In this document: in pieces, positions 6,988 through 13,205 of the stretch
Layout: each line of letters begins with the position of its first letter
Numbering within the stretch: position 1 is the first letter of the stretch
Assembly (NCBI GenBank): GCA_938042265.1
Contig: CALIRN010000161.1
Location: forward strand, 1 to 17,007
Length of the DNA: 17,007 nt
From: an uncultured Eubacteriaceae bacterium
Lineage (GTDB): Bacteria > Bacillota > Clostridia > Lachnospirales > CAG-274
Direction: 5' to 3'
Made by a program: the position numbers and the translations under genes
Notes under the pieces: model-generated
What the model saw: the letters and a program-made list of their open reading frames with translations, nothing else
Told to the model about the DNA's origin: nothing
The model's database searches: none

Positions 6988-7001
6988 AGGGAGGAAAATT
7001 T

Positions 7002-7703
7002 ATGTTAATATGCTTAGATGCAGGACACGGCGGAAAGGATTCGGGTGCTTGCGGAGCTTACAGCAAGGAAAAGGATATTGCTTTAAATACTGTGTTAAAG
7101 TTGGGTGCTGTACTAAAAAAGCTGGGTTTTGATGTTATGTATACAAGGACAACCGACGTATTTGTATCGTTATCAAACAGAGCATCAATTGCAAATAAAG
7201 CAAATGCGGATATATTTGTAAGCGTGCACTGTAATAGCGCCGCAAGCAGCAGTGCCAACGGAACTGAAACTCTATGTTATAATAATTGCAAATTAGCAGA
7301 GGAAATACAGTCTGCACTTGTATATGAAACAGGATTGAGGAACAGAGGTATAAAAATCCGTCAGGATTTGGTTGTGCTTAACAGTACAAAAATGACTGCG
7401 GTACTTGTGGAGATTGCTTTTATCAGCAACAGGGCGGAGGAACAGCTGATTAATGATGAAACATGGATTGAAAGAAATGTAACTGCTATAGCAAAAGGTA
7501 TTTGTTCATCCTATGGAATACCATACATTAAGGAGGAAATGGAAATGGTTACGGAAACTGAAATGAATATTGGCGGTCAGGCAAAAACGGTAAGACGTAT
7601 TTTGAGGGACGGAGAAAATTATGTAAGGCTCAGGGATTTGGAAAGTATTATCAATATTGACTATGACGCAGCAACTAAGGTAGTAAGCGTAGCATCGAAA
7701 TAA
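7002..7703 (+). CDS. N-acetylmuramoyl-L-alanine amidase (endolysin, Amidase_3)
   Basis: This 233-residue zinc amidase cleaves the bond between N-acetylmuramic acid and L-alanine in peptidoglycan. The expected ligands and catalytic residues are visible: H9 (DAGHGGKDSG), E23 (SKEKD), H76 (VSVHCNSA) and E137 (LVEIAFISN). The catalytic domain spans residues about 1-170. The last 45 residues (KTVRRILRDGENYVRLRDL, then IDYDAATKVV) look like the small domain with a YVRLRDL motif common at the end of clostridial phage amidases, related to the copper-amine-oxidase-N-like fold. There is no signal peptide, so release needs a holin. It starts 14 nt after the helicase-loader stop with no room for its own promoter, and lies upstream of mor, away from the holin-like gene. 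That order is unlike Mu, where lys follows the late activator. Confidence 0.92.
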   Translation: MLICLDAGHGGKDSGACGAYSKEKDIALNTVLKLGAVLKKLGFDVMYTRTTDVFVSLSNRASIANKANADIFVSVHCNSAASSSANGTETLCYNNCKLAEEIQSALVYETGLRNRGIKIRQDLVVLNSTKMTAVLVEIAFISNRAEEQLINDETWIERNVTAIAKGICSSYGIPYIKEEMEMVTETEMNIGGQAKTVRRILRDGENYVRLRDLESIINIDYDAATKVVSVASK

Positions 7704-7718
7704 TAAGGATGTGGTATT

Positions 7719-8126
7719 GTGAAATTTATTGACAAGGAGGATTTAATAGAACCATACAGCAGCCTGACTTCGGTATTGCAGCTTGGAGAAATTGTTAAGC
7801 TTGCTGAAATGTGGCAGGGCAGGCAGATTTTATTCAGCTCGCAGTTTATAAAAAGCTTAACGTATGCAGATATTGCAGTAACCTTTGGCAGCGAAAAGGC
7901 TGACGGCATTATAAATGTATTCAGAGGTGAGCTGATATATTTCCCAAAGTTGAAGAGTACTGCGATACGAGGTAAAATTTTACAGGACTTTACAGGCTAC
8001 AATTATACGGAGCTGTCGCGAAAATACGGATATTCGGAAAGATACATTAGGGACATTGTTAAGTATCGTGTAAAAGCAATGAAGAAGGTGTTGGAAGGGC
8101 AAATGAGTCTTTTCGATAAAAATTGA
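7719..8126 (+). CDS. mor: Mor/C-family transcription activator
   Basis: This 135-residue protein begins with a GTG preceded by AAGGAT. The N-terminal half (LGEIVKLAEMW, then SSQFIKSLTYADIAVTFGSEKAD) resembles the dimerisation region of Mor. Residues about 94-118 (YNYTELSRKYGYSERYIRDIV) form the characteristic helix-turn-helix of the Mor/C family, which in Mu activates the middle promoter Pm and then the late promoters. Only one member of the family is visible here, whereas Mu has both Mor and C, so this protein may serve as the single late switch. It sits exactly before the non-coding control region at 8127-8213 and the morphogenesis genes. The family assignment rests on pattern, length and synteny together. 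Confidence 0.82.
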   Translation: MKFIDKEDLIEPYSSLTSVLQLGEIVKLAEMWQGRQILFSSQFIKSLTYADIAVTFGSEKADGIINVFRGELIYFPKLKSTAIRGKILQDFTGYNYTELSRKYGYSERYIRDIVKYRVKAMKKVLEGQMSLFDKN

Positions 8127-8213
8127 AATGTTCAAAATACTTTTAACACGGCAAGTGTTATTATAATCCCAGGGGATAGCCCCTGGGATTATTGCATTTA
8201 TGGAGGGATTTAT
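8127..8213 (+). promoter_or_regulatory. Control region after mor: dyad, -10 box, and strong hairpin
   Basis: This 87-nt gap has a perfect TATAAT at 8162-8167 and no convincing -35 box 17 bp upstream, as expected for an activator-dependent promoter. A 6-bp dyad (TAACAC at 8144-8149, 5-nt spacer, GTGTTA at 8155-8160) lies just upstream of the box. Overlapping it is a 13-bp perfect hairpin (8163-8192; core AATCCCAGGGG, loop ATAG) with no T-tract after it. By position this is the best candidate for the Mor-activated promoter. The hairpin may act in read-through transcripts from the early operon. Confidence 0.45.
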
Positions 8214-8642
8214 ATGAAAGAGATTTTTGCGGCGGTAATGGATACGGTTATTACCGGAGCAATAAGTGTTGCAGCTGCATATACGGCATATTATGTCAGA
8301 CAGGCAACACTGAAAATAAAGACTGAAATTGCCGCCAAGGTTGATGAAAATAAGCAAAGTCTTTTTAATGCTGCCATAGACAGAGTAAGCAGTCTTGCCG
8401 AAATGACGGTAGTGGCTATTGAGCAAACCTCGGCAGGAGCATTAAGGCAGGCTGTAAAAAATGGAAAGGCAGACAGACAATTATTACTTGACCTTGGCAG
8501 TGATGCAGTCCTGCAGATAAAAGAGCAGCTTTCCGACACATATAAATCCGCTATAATTGAGCAGTGCAATGACATTGATAATTATATAAGCAATGTTGTG
8601 GAGGTTAAGGTTTATGAGCTGAAGCAGAAACAGGGAGTGTGA
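8214..8642 (+). CDS. Holin-like membrane protein (possibly LLH-type)
   Basis: This is a 142-residue protein with GGAGGG at 8202-8207. Residues about 8-28 (VMDTVITGAISVAAAYTAYYV) form one transmembrane helix. They are followed by a long, mostly helical cytoplasmic region (KIKTEIAAKVDENKQSLFNA, then AIDRVSSLAEMTVVAIEQTS) that ends in charged helices. One N-terminal helix followed by a charged helical domain with an A-I-E-Q motif resembles the LLH family of phage holins. It lies in the lysis position of the late cluster, next to another TM/coiled-coil gene. A holin would permit the amidase, which lacks a signal peptide, to reach the wall. The family call is moderate, and a tail-unrelated structural membrane protein is a possible alternative. 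Confidence 0.65.
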   Translation: MKEIFAAVMDTVITGAISVAAAYTAYYVRQATLKIKTEIAAKVDENKQSLFNAAIDRVSSLAEMTVVAIEQTSAGALRQAVKNGKADRQLLLDLGSDAVLQIKEQLSDTYKSAIIEQCNDIDNYISNVVEVKVYELKQKQGV

Positions 8643-8646
8643 ACCT

Positions 8647-8865
8647 ATGGAAATTACAATAAGTTGGATTTTTAATATTATAGTAACCCTTACAATGTCG
8701 GTTATCGGTTGGAGCTTGAAAGAGCAGTACAAGCAGATAAAAACCGACAAGCAGGAAACAAGGGAATACATAAAGGAGAATGTCGGCAAGCTTGATACAA
8801 GAGTTGGCAAGATTGAGGCTCCCAAAGGAATATGTCCTCAAAGAGGATTTCTACAGAGAGATTAA
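8647..8865 (+). CDS. Transmembrane/coiled-coil protein, 5' part of a frameshifted gene (DUF2730 position)
   Basis: The start at 8647 follows GTGAACCT and is 4 nt after the previous stop. Residues about 6-24 (SWIFNIIVTLTMSVIGWSL) form an N-terminal transmembrane helix, followed by a coiled coil (KEQYKQIKTDKQETREYIKE). After IEAP at codon 59 the frame runs on for 13 residues (KGICPQRG) that look unrelated, and it stops at 8863-8865. The natural continuation is in the +1 frame (see the next entry). Together they would give a protein of about 106 residues, in the place where Mu has gp25 (DUF2730, a single TM and coiled-coil protein). XhlA-type lysis proteins have the same architecture. Confidence 0.7.
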   Translation: MEITISWIFNIIVTLTMSVIGWSLKEQYKQIKTDKQETREYIKENVGKLDTRVGKIEAPKGICPQRGFLQRD

Positions 8866-8968
8866 CAAGCTTGATTTAAAGCTTGACAGTGTAAAGGATG
8901 ATATTGCAGAGCTTAATAAAAATGTAACGGCTCTGATTACTACCATACAGGGAGGTATAGGGAAATGA
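8780..8968 (+). CDS. +1-frame continuation of the TM/coiled-coil gene
   Basis: This frame carries LPKEYVLKEDFYREINKL and LKLDSVKDDIAELNKNV, a heptad-like coiled coil that continues the previous protein: KIE, AP, then KEYVLKEDF reads as one sequence after a one-base skip at CCC-AAA-G. The in-frame ATG at 8780 is a poor start, because AGGAG is only one base in front of it. It is therefore more likely read by frameshifting, or was fused to the upstream part before an indel, than made alone. Its stop overlaps the next start (ATGA at 8965-8968), as in intact operons, so the reading frame at the 3' end is the ancestral one. Confidence 0.6.
   Translation: MSASLIQELARLRLPKEYVLKEDFYREINKLDLKLDSVKDDIAELNKNVTALITTIQGGIGK
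8818..8829 (+). other. Apparent +1 frameshift site (GCT CCC AAA G)
   Basis: The two halves of the coiled-coil gene join in frame if one base is skipped here. CCC followed by A allows a tRNA-Pro to slip from CCC to CCA, the kind of site used for some +1 shifts. The same result would follow from one extra base in the CCC or AAA run, through mutation or sequencing error. No stop codon sits at the A-site, which weakens the programmed-frameshift reading. Confidence 0.5.
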
Positions 8969-9258
8969 ATTGCAATATTGACAACAAAAAAGAGCGTGGT
9001 TGGGTGCTGCGTGTGCTTGACAGGGTTTATCCTGACGGCTTGGATGTGGATACACTTAAAATGCAGCTTATAGATTTACGTTTTTTAACTGGTGATGTTG
9101 ATATAAGAGGAAATGTTGCTTATTTAATTGATAAGGGTTTAATAAAATTAGAAACTGTGGGCAACAACAGCTTTAAGCGGGAGGTTGTAAGTCTTACGGC
9201 TATGGGTAAGGATCTGATTGACGGCAATATAGAGCCTGTGGTAGGAGTTGATATTTAA
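8965..9258 (+). CDS. Winged-helix-like protein (Mu gp26 position)
   Basis: This 97-residue protein starts in an ATGA overlap with the preceding frame and ends in a TAATG overlap with the next gene. Its pattern suggests a winged helix: RGWVLRVLDRVYPDGLDVDT forms the first helices, TLKMQLIDLRFLTGDVDIRGN the middle, then VAYLIDKGLIKLE and the turn into TAMGKDLIDG. Small proteins in this place in Mu-like genomes (Mu gp26) precede DUF3486 and have no settled role, though a DNA-packaging or regulatory link is plausible. The synteny is clear, while the fold is inferred from pattern alone. Confidence 0.72.
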   Translation: MNCNIDNKKERGWVLRVLDRVYPDGLDVDTLKMQLIDLRFLTGDVDIRGNVAYLIDKGLIKLETVGNNSFKREVVSLTAMGKDLIDGNIEPVVGVDI

Positions 9259-9803
9259 TGAGCAGACGAAAGCACAGCAAAATTGACCAGCTTCCGCAGG
9301 AAATAATAACAGCCGTAAATGATGCCATAGTTAATAAGCGTAAGACCTACAAGGAGATTGAACAGTGGCTCAGAGCTGACGGCTATGATGTAAGTAAAAG
9401 CTCTGTTGCCAGATACGGACAAGCATTTTTAACCAAGCTTGAGAGAATATCAACGGCAAGGGAGCAGGCTAAGGCTATCATTGAAACCTCAAGCGGTGTT
9501 AAGACCGAAATGGGTGAAGCCACAAGTACGGTGGCATTTCAGCTGCTGATGGATATGCTTATTAATACCGAGGCAGACAAGGTTGATAAGAATACTCTTA
9601 ACGCAATCAAGACGCTTGCAAGCCTTGAACGCAGCTCGGTAAGTCGGGAAAAGCTTAAGCTTAGCTTTGACAAGGGCGTAACGGCAGCCGCCGAAAGGAT
9701 AAAGGAGCAGCTCAGGCAGGAGCTGGAGGGACACCCTGAGATTATAAAGCAGATGTGTGAAATTGCCGAAAAGGCAAAAAATGATTTACAGAGCGAAAGG
9801 TAA
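9258..9803 (+). CDS. DUF3486 protein (Mu gp27-like, probable small terminase)
   Basis: This 181-residue protein matches the DUF3486 family. The N-terminus is basic with SRRKHSKIDQLPQEIITAV, then YKEIEQWLRADGYDVSKSSVARYGQ, the typical HTH in which a short helix is followed by V-S-x-S-x-V-x-R-Y-G. The remaining two thirds is helical with a long charged C-terminus ending in EIAEKAKNDL. In Mu, gp27 lies between gp26 and the large terminase gp28 and is thought to act as the small terminase that recognises the phage DNA end. The gene begins in a TAATG overlap. After its stop comes a 204-nt non-coding stretch with repeats, which could be the site of action of such a DNA-binding protein. Confidence 0.85.
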   Translation: MSRRKHSKIDQLPQEIITAVNDAIVNKRKTYKEIEQWLRADGYDVSKSSVARYGQAFLTKLERISTAREQAKAIIETSSGVKTEMGEATSTVAFQLLMDMLINTEADKVDKNTLNAIKTLASLERSSVSREKLKLSFDKGVTAAAERIKEQLRQELEGHPEIIKQMCEIAEKAKNDLQSER

Positions 9804-10007
9804 ATTTCTTTTTTAGGCTTTAAAAGCCCATATTTGACCTTATTGGCAGATTGGTCTAAGGACAAATATTTATAACGCAAAATAACGGCGAATAACGCTA
9901 TTATAACACTAGTATTACAAGGACACAAAAGGGTAAAACACAAAATACCCCATTGCGTCATTTTTAAATCCGACAAAAATGTTACCTATACGGAAAGGAG
10001 TGAGATT
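9804..10007 (+). promoter_or_regulatory. 204-nt non-coding island with phased repeats in the packaging cluster
   Basis: This is the longest non-coding gap in the window. From 9872 to 9909 it holds four ATAAC-based repeats (ATAACGC at 9872, ATAACGG at 9882, ATAACGC at 9892, ATAACAC at 9903), 10, 10 and 11 bp apart, so they face the same side of the helix. Further on, ACACAAAA occurs twice (9923-9930 and 9938-9945), and GGGTA at 9931-9935 pairs with TACCC at 9946-9950. A small hairpin lies at 9816-9828. TTGACC at 9834-9839 has no good partner -10 box. Candidate uses are activator or small-terminase binding sites. Confidence 0.5.
9872..9909 (+). repeat. Helically phased ATAACGC repeats (4 copies)
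   Basis: Four copies of ATAAC followed by GC, GG, GC and AC, starting at 9872, 9882, 9892 and 9903. The first three are exactly 10 bp apart and the last is 11. They lie outside any gene, between DUF3486 and the small HTH gene before TerL. Confidence 0.75.
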
Positions 10008-10304
10008 ATGGACTGGAAACAGTGTGTTTTTGAAATGTACTTTGGTAAGCATATGGAAATTGTTGATATAAGCAGGGCAGTAGGCAGAAGCCGCCAGCAC
10101 GTATCAAGGTATTTACGGCAGTTTACACAGTTTGCCGTTGAAAAGGAATGGCGCAAAAAGCAAAACCGTATTAAGCGGAATGAAAGCAAAAAACAGTGGG
10201 ACAGGGAGCACAGAAAGCGTTTTACCGTGCCTGCAGTGGACAGTGAGTCATTGCGCAGAGAACATGATGAAGCTGTGAGGGTGTTGAGCCATGAGAAATA
10301 TTAG
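10008..10304 (+). CDS. Small HTH protein preceding TerL
   Basis: This 98-residue protein has a good ribosome binding site (AAAGGAG). Residues about 5-38 (VFEMYFGKHMEIVDISRAVG then RSRQHVSRYLRQF) form a clear helix-turn-helix with S-R-Q-H-V-S-R-Y-L as recognition helix. The middle is very basic and rich in Arg and Lys (EWRKKQNRIKRNESKKQ), and the end is acidic. HTH proteins with a basic linker just upstream of TerL are often terminase small subunits, so this and the DUF3486 protein compete for that role. A local regulator of the repeats upstream is an alternative. It overlaps the TerL start by 14 nt, which supports a packaging role. Confidence 0.65.
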   Translation: MDWKQCVFEMYFGKHMEIVDISRAVGRSRQHVSRYLRQFTQFAVEKEWRKKQNRIKRNESKKQWDREHRKRFTVPAVDSESLRREHDEAVRVLSHEKY

Positions 10305-11742
10305 TCTTTTAAGTGAGCTGATTGGCAACAGCTCAGCGAGGGTAGATGCAGCTAAGTCAAGCTTTTGGGAATATTGCAGGCTGATAAATCCAAGCTTTTA
10401 CAGGGAAAGCAGGAGCTATTTAAAACAGCTTTGTACAGCTTTGCAGGCTTTGGTTGAAAAGCGGATTATATGGACAGAGGGCGGTTGGTGTATTTACGAC
10501 AAGTATACACCCCTATCCGAAAATGCAAAGGTATGCAGAAAGTTTATGCTGAATATTCCGCCAAGGCATGGTAAGAGCTACACATTGACTCTGTTTGCAC
10601 AATGGCTTTTCGGAACTGACTCTGACAGCAAAATAATAACGGTTAGCTATAACGAAACCCTTGCAAGCCGATTTTCGGGAAATGTAAGAGATGGCATAGA
10701 GGCAACCAAGATTGATGACGATATTGTTGTATTCAATGATATTTTCCCGAAGGTACATATTAAACATGGTGACAGTGCCAGACAGCTCTGGAGCTTGGAG
10801 GGCAAATATTTTTCATATCTTGGTACGGGCTTTGGCGGTACTATTACGGGTATTGGCTGTAACGTGGGTATTATTGACGACCCTATCAAAAATGCTGAGG
10901 AGGCAAACAATGAGGCTGTATTGGATAAGCAATGGAGCTGGTATACGGATACTTTCCTCAGCCGAATTGAAGAGGGTGGTATACAGATAGTAAATATGAC
11001 CCGTTGGAGTACAAAGGATATATGCGGCAGACTTCTTGATGGGGAGGATGCAGCAGATTGGTATGTAATGCAGATGCCTGCCTGTCTTGACGAGGAAAAC
11101 GGTATAATGATTTGCTCTGAGTTGCTAAGCTTTGAAAACTATATTGACAAAAAGAGTAAGACAAGCAGGGAGATATTCCTTGCTAACTATATGCAGCAGC
11201 CTGTTGATGTGGAAGGCAGATTGTATGAAAGCTTTAAAACCTACAGCGTACCGCCAAGTCATTTTACGGAGATTTGTGCATACTGCGATACTGCCGATAC
11301 AGGCAGTGACTACTTATGTATGATTGCTTTTGGTATTAACAATAAGGAAGCCTATGTGCTTGATATACTGTACACACAGCTTTCCATGGAGTTTACGGAA
11401 AAGGCAGCGGCAGAGCTTCTTGAACGTAATATGGTAAATATGGCACGTATTGAGGCTAACAGCGGCGGCAGAGGCTTTGCAAGGAATGTAAGGGCACTGA
11501 TGAAAACAAACCGTTGTAATGTTACGGCATTTACCAATACCAGGAATAAGCAGAGCAGAATACTAACCCAGAGCAGCTGGGTCAGCAATCATATTTACTA
11601 TCCCGAAAACTGGAAAGACCGCTTCCCCGACTACTGGAAAGCTATGGTTACTTACCAGAGGCAGGGTAAAAATAAACACGATGATGCTGCCGATGCAACG
11701 ACAGGTGTTGCTGAAACAGTTCAGCTGATTTGGGGGTTATAG
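10291..11742 (+). CDS. Terminase large subunit
   Basis: This 483-residue ATPase/nuclease packages DNA into proheads. The ATPase half has Walker A-like PPRHGKS at about 90-96, a Q-like RFSGNVRD segment and Walker B GIIDDP with D196-D197, followed by TRWSTKDI as the coupling region. The nuclease half has D333 (AYCDTADTGSDY), E388 (ARIEANSGGRG) and D464/D465/D468 (KHDDAADA), the usual acidic cluster. The length is typical of Mu gp28-like terminases, which cut once for headful packaging. It starts 14 nt inside the preceding gene and is followed one base later by the portal start. All expected motifs are intact. Confidence 0.93.
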   Translation: MRNISLLSELIGNSSARVDAAKSSFWEYCRLINPSFYRESRSYLKQLCTALQALVEKRIIWTEGGWCIYDKYTPLSENAKVCRKFMLNIPPRHGKSYTLTLFAQWLFGTDSDSKIITVSYNETLASRFSGNVRDGIEATKIDDDIVVFNDIFPKVHIKHGDSARQLWSLEGKYFSYLGTGFGGTITGIGCNVGIIDDPIKNAEEANNEAVLDKQWSWYTDTFLSRIEEGGIQIVNMTRWSTKDICGRLLDGEDAADWYVMQMPACLDEENGIMICSELLSFENYIDKKSKTSREIFLANYMQQPVDVEGRLYESFKTYSVPPSHFTEICAYCDTADTGSDYLCMIAFGINNKEAYVLDILYTQLSMEFTEKAAAELLERNMVNMARIEANSGGRGFARNVRALMKTNRCNVTAFTNTRNKQSRILTQSSWVSNHIYYPENWKDRFPDYWKAMVTYQRQGKNKHDDAADATTGVAETVQLIWGL

Positions 11743-11743
11743 G

Positions 11744-13201
11744 ATGATACTTGACAGGATTAAACATAAAATATTTGATATTTTTAAAATTTATCCGGCT
11801 CAGAGCCGTATGCTCATTGTTAATGAGGAGATGACCCATATTAATAACGTGCTAAAAAACAAAATCCTATACAGAGGTAATGCCAATGAGATTGAGCAGT
11901 TTTTTAAGCAGGTATCGGGCAGTGTCAATGACAAGACAGCTGCCAGGTTTTGGGCTGTTGTGCCCGAAAATGGCAGAGTAAGGAAAATACACAGCGGCAT
12001 TGTCAGCACTGTAATAGATTTCTATGCAAATATAATTGCGGCGGAGTTTGAGGGTGTGACAGCTGATGAAAAATGTATTGACGAAAGAATAAACAATATA
12101 TTTTCGGAAAACAACATTGAGCGCCTTATTGAAAGGTCTATAACGGAAACTCTGGTAACGGGTGACGGCGCTTTTAAACTAAGTGTTGATAGGTCTGTAT
12201 CCGAATTGCCTATTATAGAGTTCTATTCTGCTGCTGATGTAGAATATACCTACAAGCGAGGCAGATTATCCGAGGTGCATTTTTATAACGATTACAGGCA
12301 GGACGGAAAGACCTACAGACTTGAGGAAATATACGGCAGAGGAAGGATAAGCTATATACTGTGGGACAAGGGGAAACAGGTAAGCTTATCTAAGGTATCT
12401 GCATTAAGTGAATATGCTGATGTTACATACAATTGTGATCTTATCCTTGCCATACCGCTTAAATTTTTTGACAGCGACATTTACCGCAATAGAGGCAAGT
12501 CACTTTTTGAGGGTAAGGTGGAGGATATTGATGCACTTGATGAAGTTACAAGTCAGTGGCTTGATGCTATCCGTAAGGGCAGAGTTAAGAAATATATCCC
12601 CGATAGCTTACTGCCAAGAGATATGAATACGGGCGCAGTACAGAATATAAATGATTTTGATGATGATTTTATAAAGCTTACGGGAAGCCATAGCGAGGAT
12701 CAAAAGGATACTATTACAATGCTGCAGCCTGCAATTGATTATGCAGCTTATGAAAACAGCTATAAAACATTTTTGGACTTGGTGCTGCAGGGAATTATAT
12801 CCCCAAGCTCACTGGGCATTGACCTAAAAAAGACAGATAATGCCGAGGCACAGCGTGAAAAGGAAAAAATGACGCTGTTTATGATGTCAATTTTCGTGGC
12901 TGAAATCAAGGCAGCCTTGGACGATTTAGGAAAGCTTGCACTGATATGTGAGGATATAATGCAAAACAAAACACCTGATAATTACAGCGTTAAATCCAGT
13001 TTTGCAGAGTATGCCGAGCCTACCTTTGAAAGCCGAGCTGAAATATTATCCAACCTGTACGCTAAGGGAGCTATTTCAACCGAGATATTGGTTGATAGAA
13101 TGTATGGTAATAGTCTTTCGGATGAGGAAAAGACGGCAGAGGTACAAAGGCTAAAGGTGGCGGAAGCTCCACAGCTTGATATGCCCGATGTTGGTGGGTG
13201 A
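11744..13201 (+). CDS. Phage portal protein
   Basis: This 485-residue protein lies between TerL and the minor head protein, the invariant portal position. Its GGGGG ribosome binding site lies inside the TerL end. The N-terminal part (residues about 40-150) holds the clip and stem scaffold. The centre has the sequence LKFFDSDIYRNRGKSLFEG typical of Gp6/DUF935-class portals, followed by VEDIDALDEVTSQWLDAI and DSLLPRDMN. The C-terminus is acidic and ends in QLDMPDVGG. Portal rings form the channel through which TerL pumps DNA. I cannot tell from the sequence whether it is closer to the SPP1 gp6 type or the Mu gp29 type. No truncation is seen. Confidence 0.88.
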   Translation: MILDRIKHKIFDIFKIYPAQSRMLIVNEEMTHINNVLKNKILYRGNANEIEQFFKQVSGSVNDKTAARFWAVVPENGRVRKIHSGIVSTVIDFYANIIAAEFEGVTADEKCIDERINNIFSENNIERLIERSITETLVTGDGAFKLSVDRSVSELPIIEFYSAADVEYTYKRGRLSEVHFYNDYRQDGKTYRLEEIYGRGRISYILWDKGKQVSLSKVSALSEYADVTYNCDLILAIPLKFFDSDIYRNRGKSLFEGKVEDIDALDEVTSQWLDAIRKGRVKKYIPDSLLPRDMNTGAVQNINDFDDDFIKLTGSHSEDQKDTITMLQPAIDYAAYENSYKTFLDLVLQGIISPSSLGIDLKKTDNAEAQREKEKMTLFMMSIFVAEIKAALDDLGKLALICEDIMQNKTPDNYSVKSSFAEYAEPTFESRAEILSNLYAKGAISTEILVDRMYGNSLSDEEKTAEVQRLKVAEAPQLDMPDVGG

Positions 13202-13205
13202 TTAA

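Noticed and set aside
8163..8192. Hairpin after mor as an ordinary intrinsic terminator
   Set aside because: The stem is strong but is followed by TGCATTTATGG, with no T-tract. It also overlaps the -10 box, so I describe it as part of a control region.
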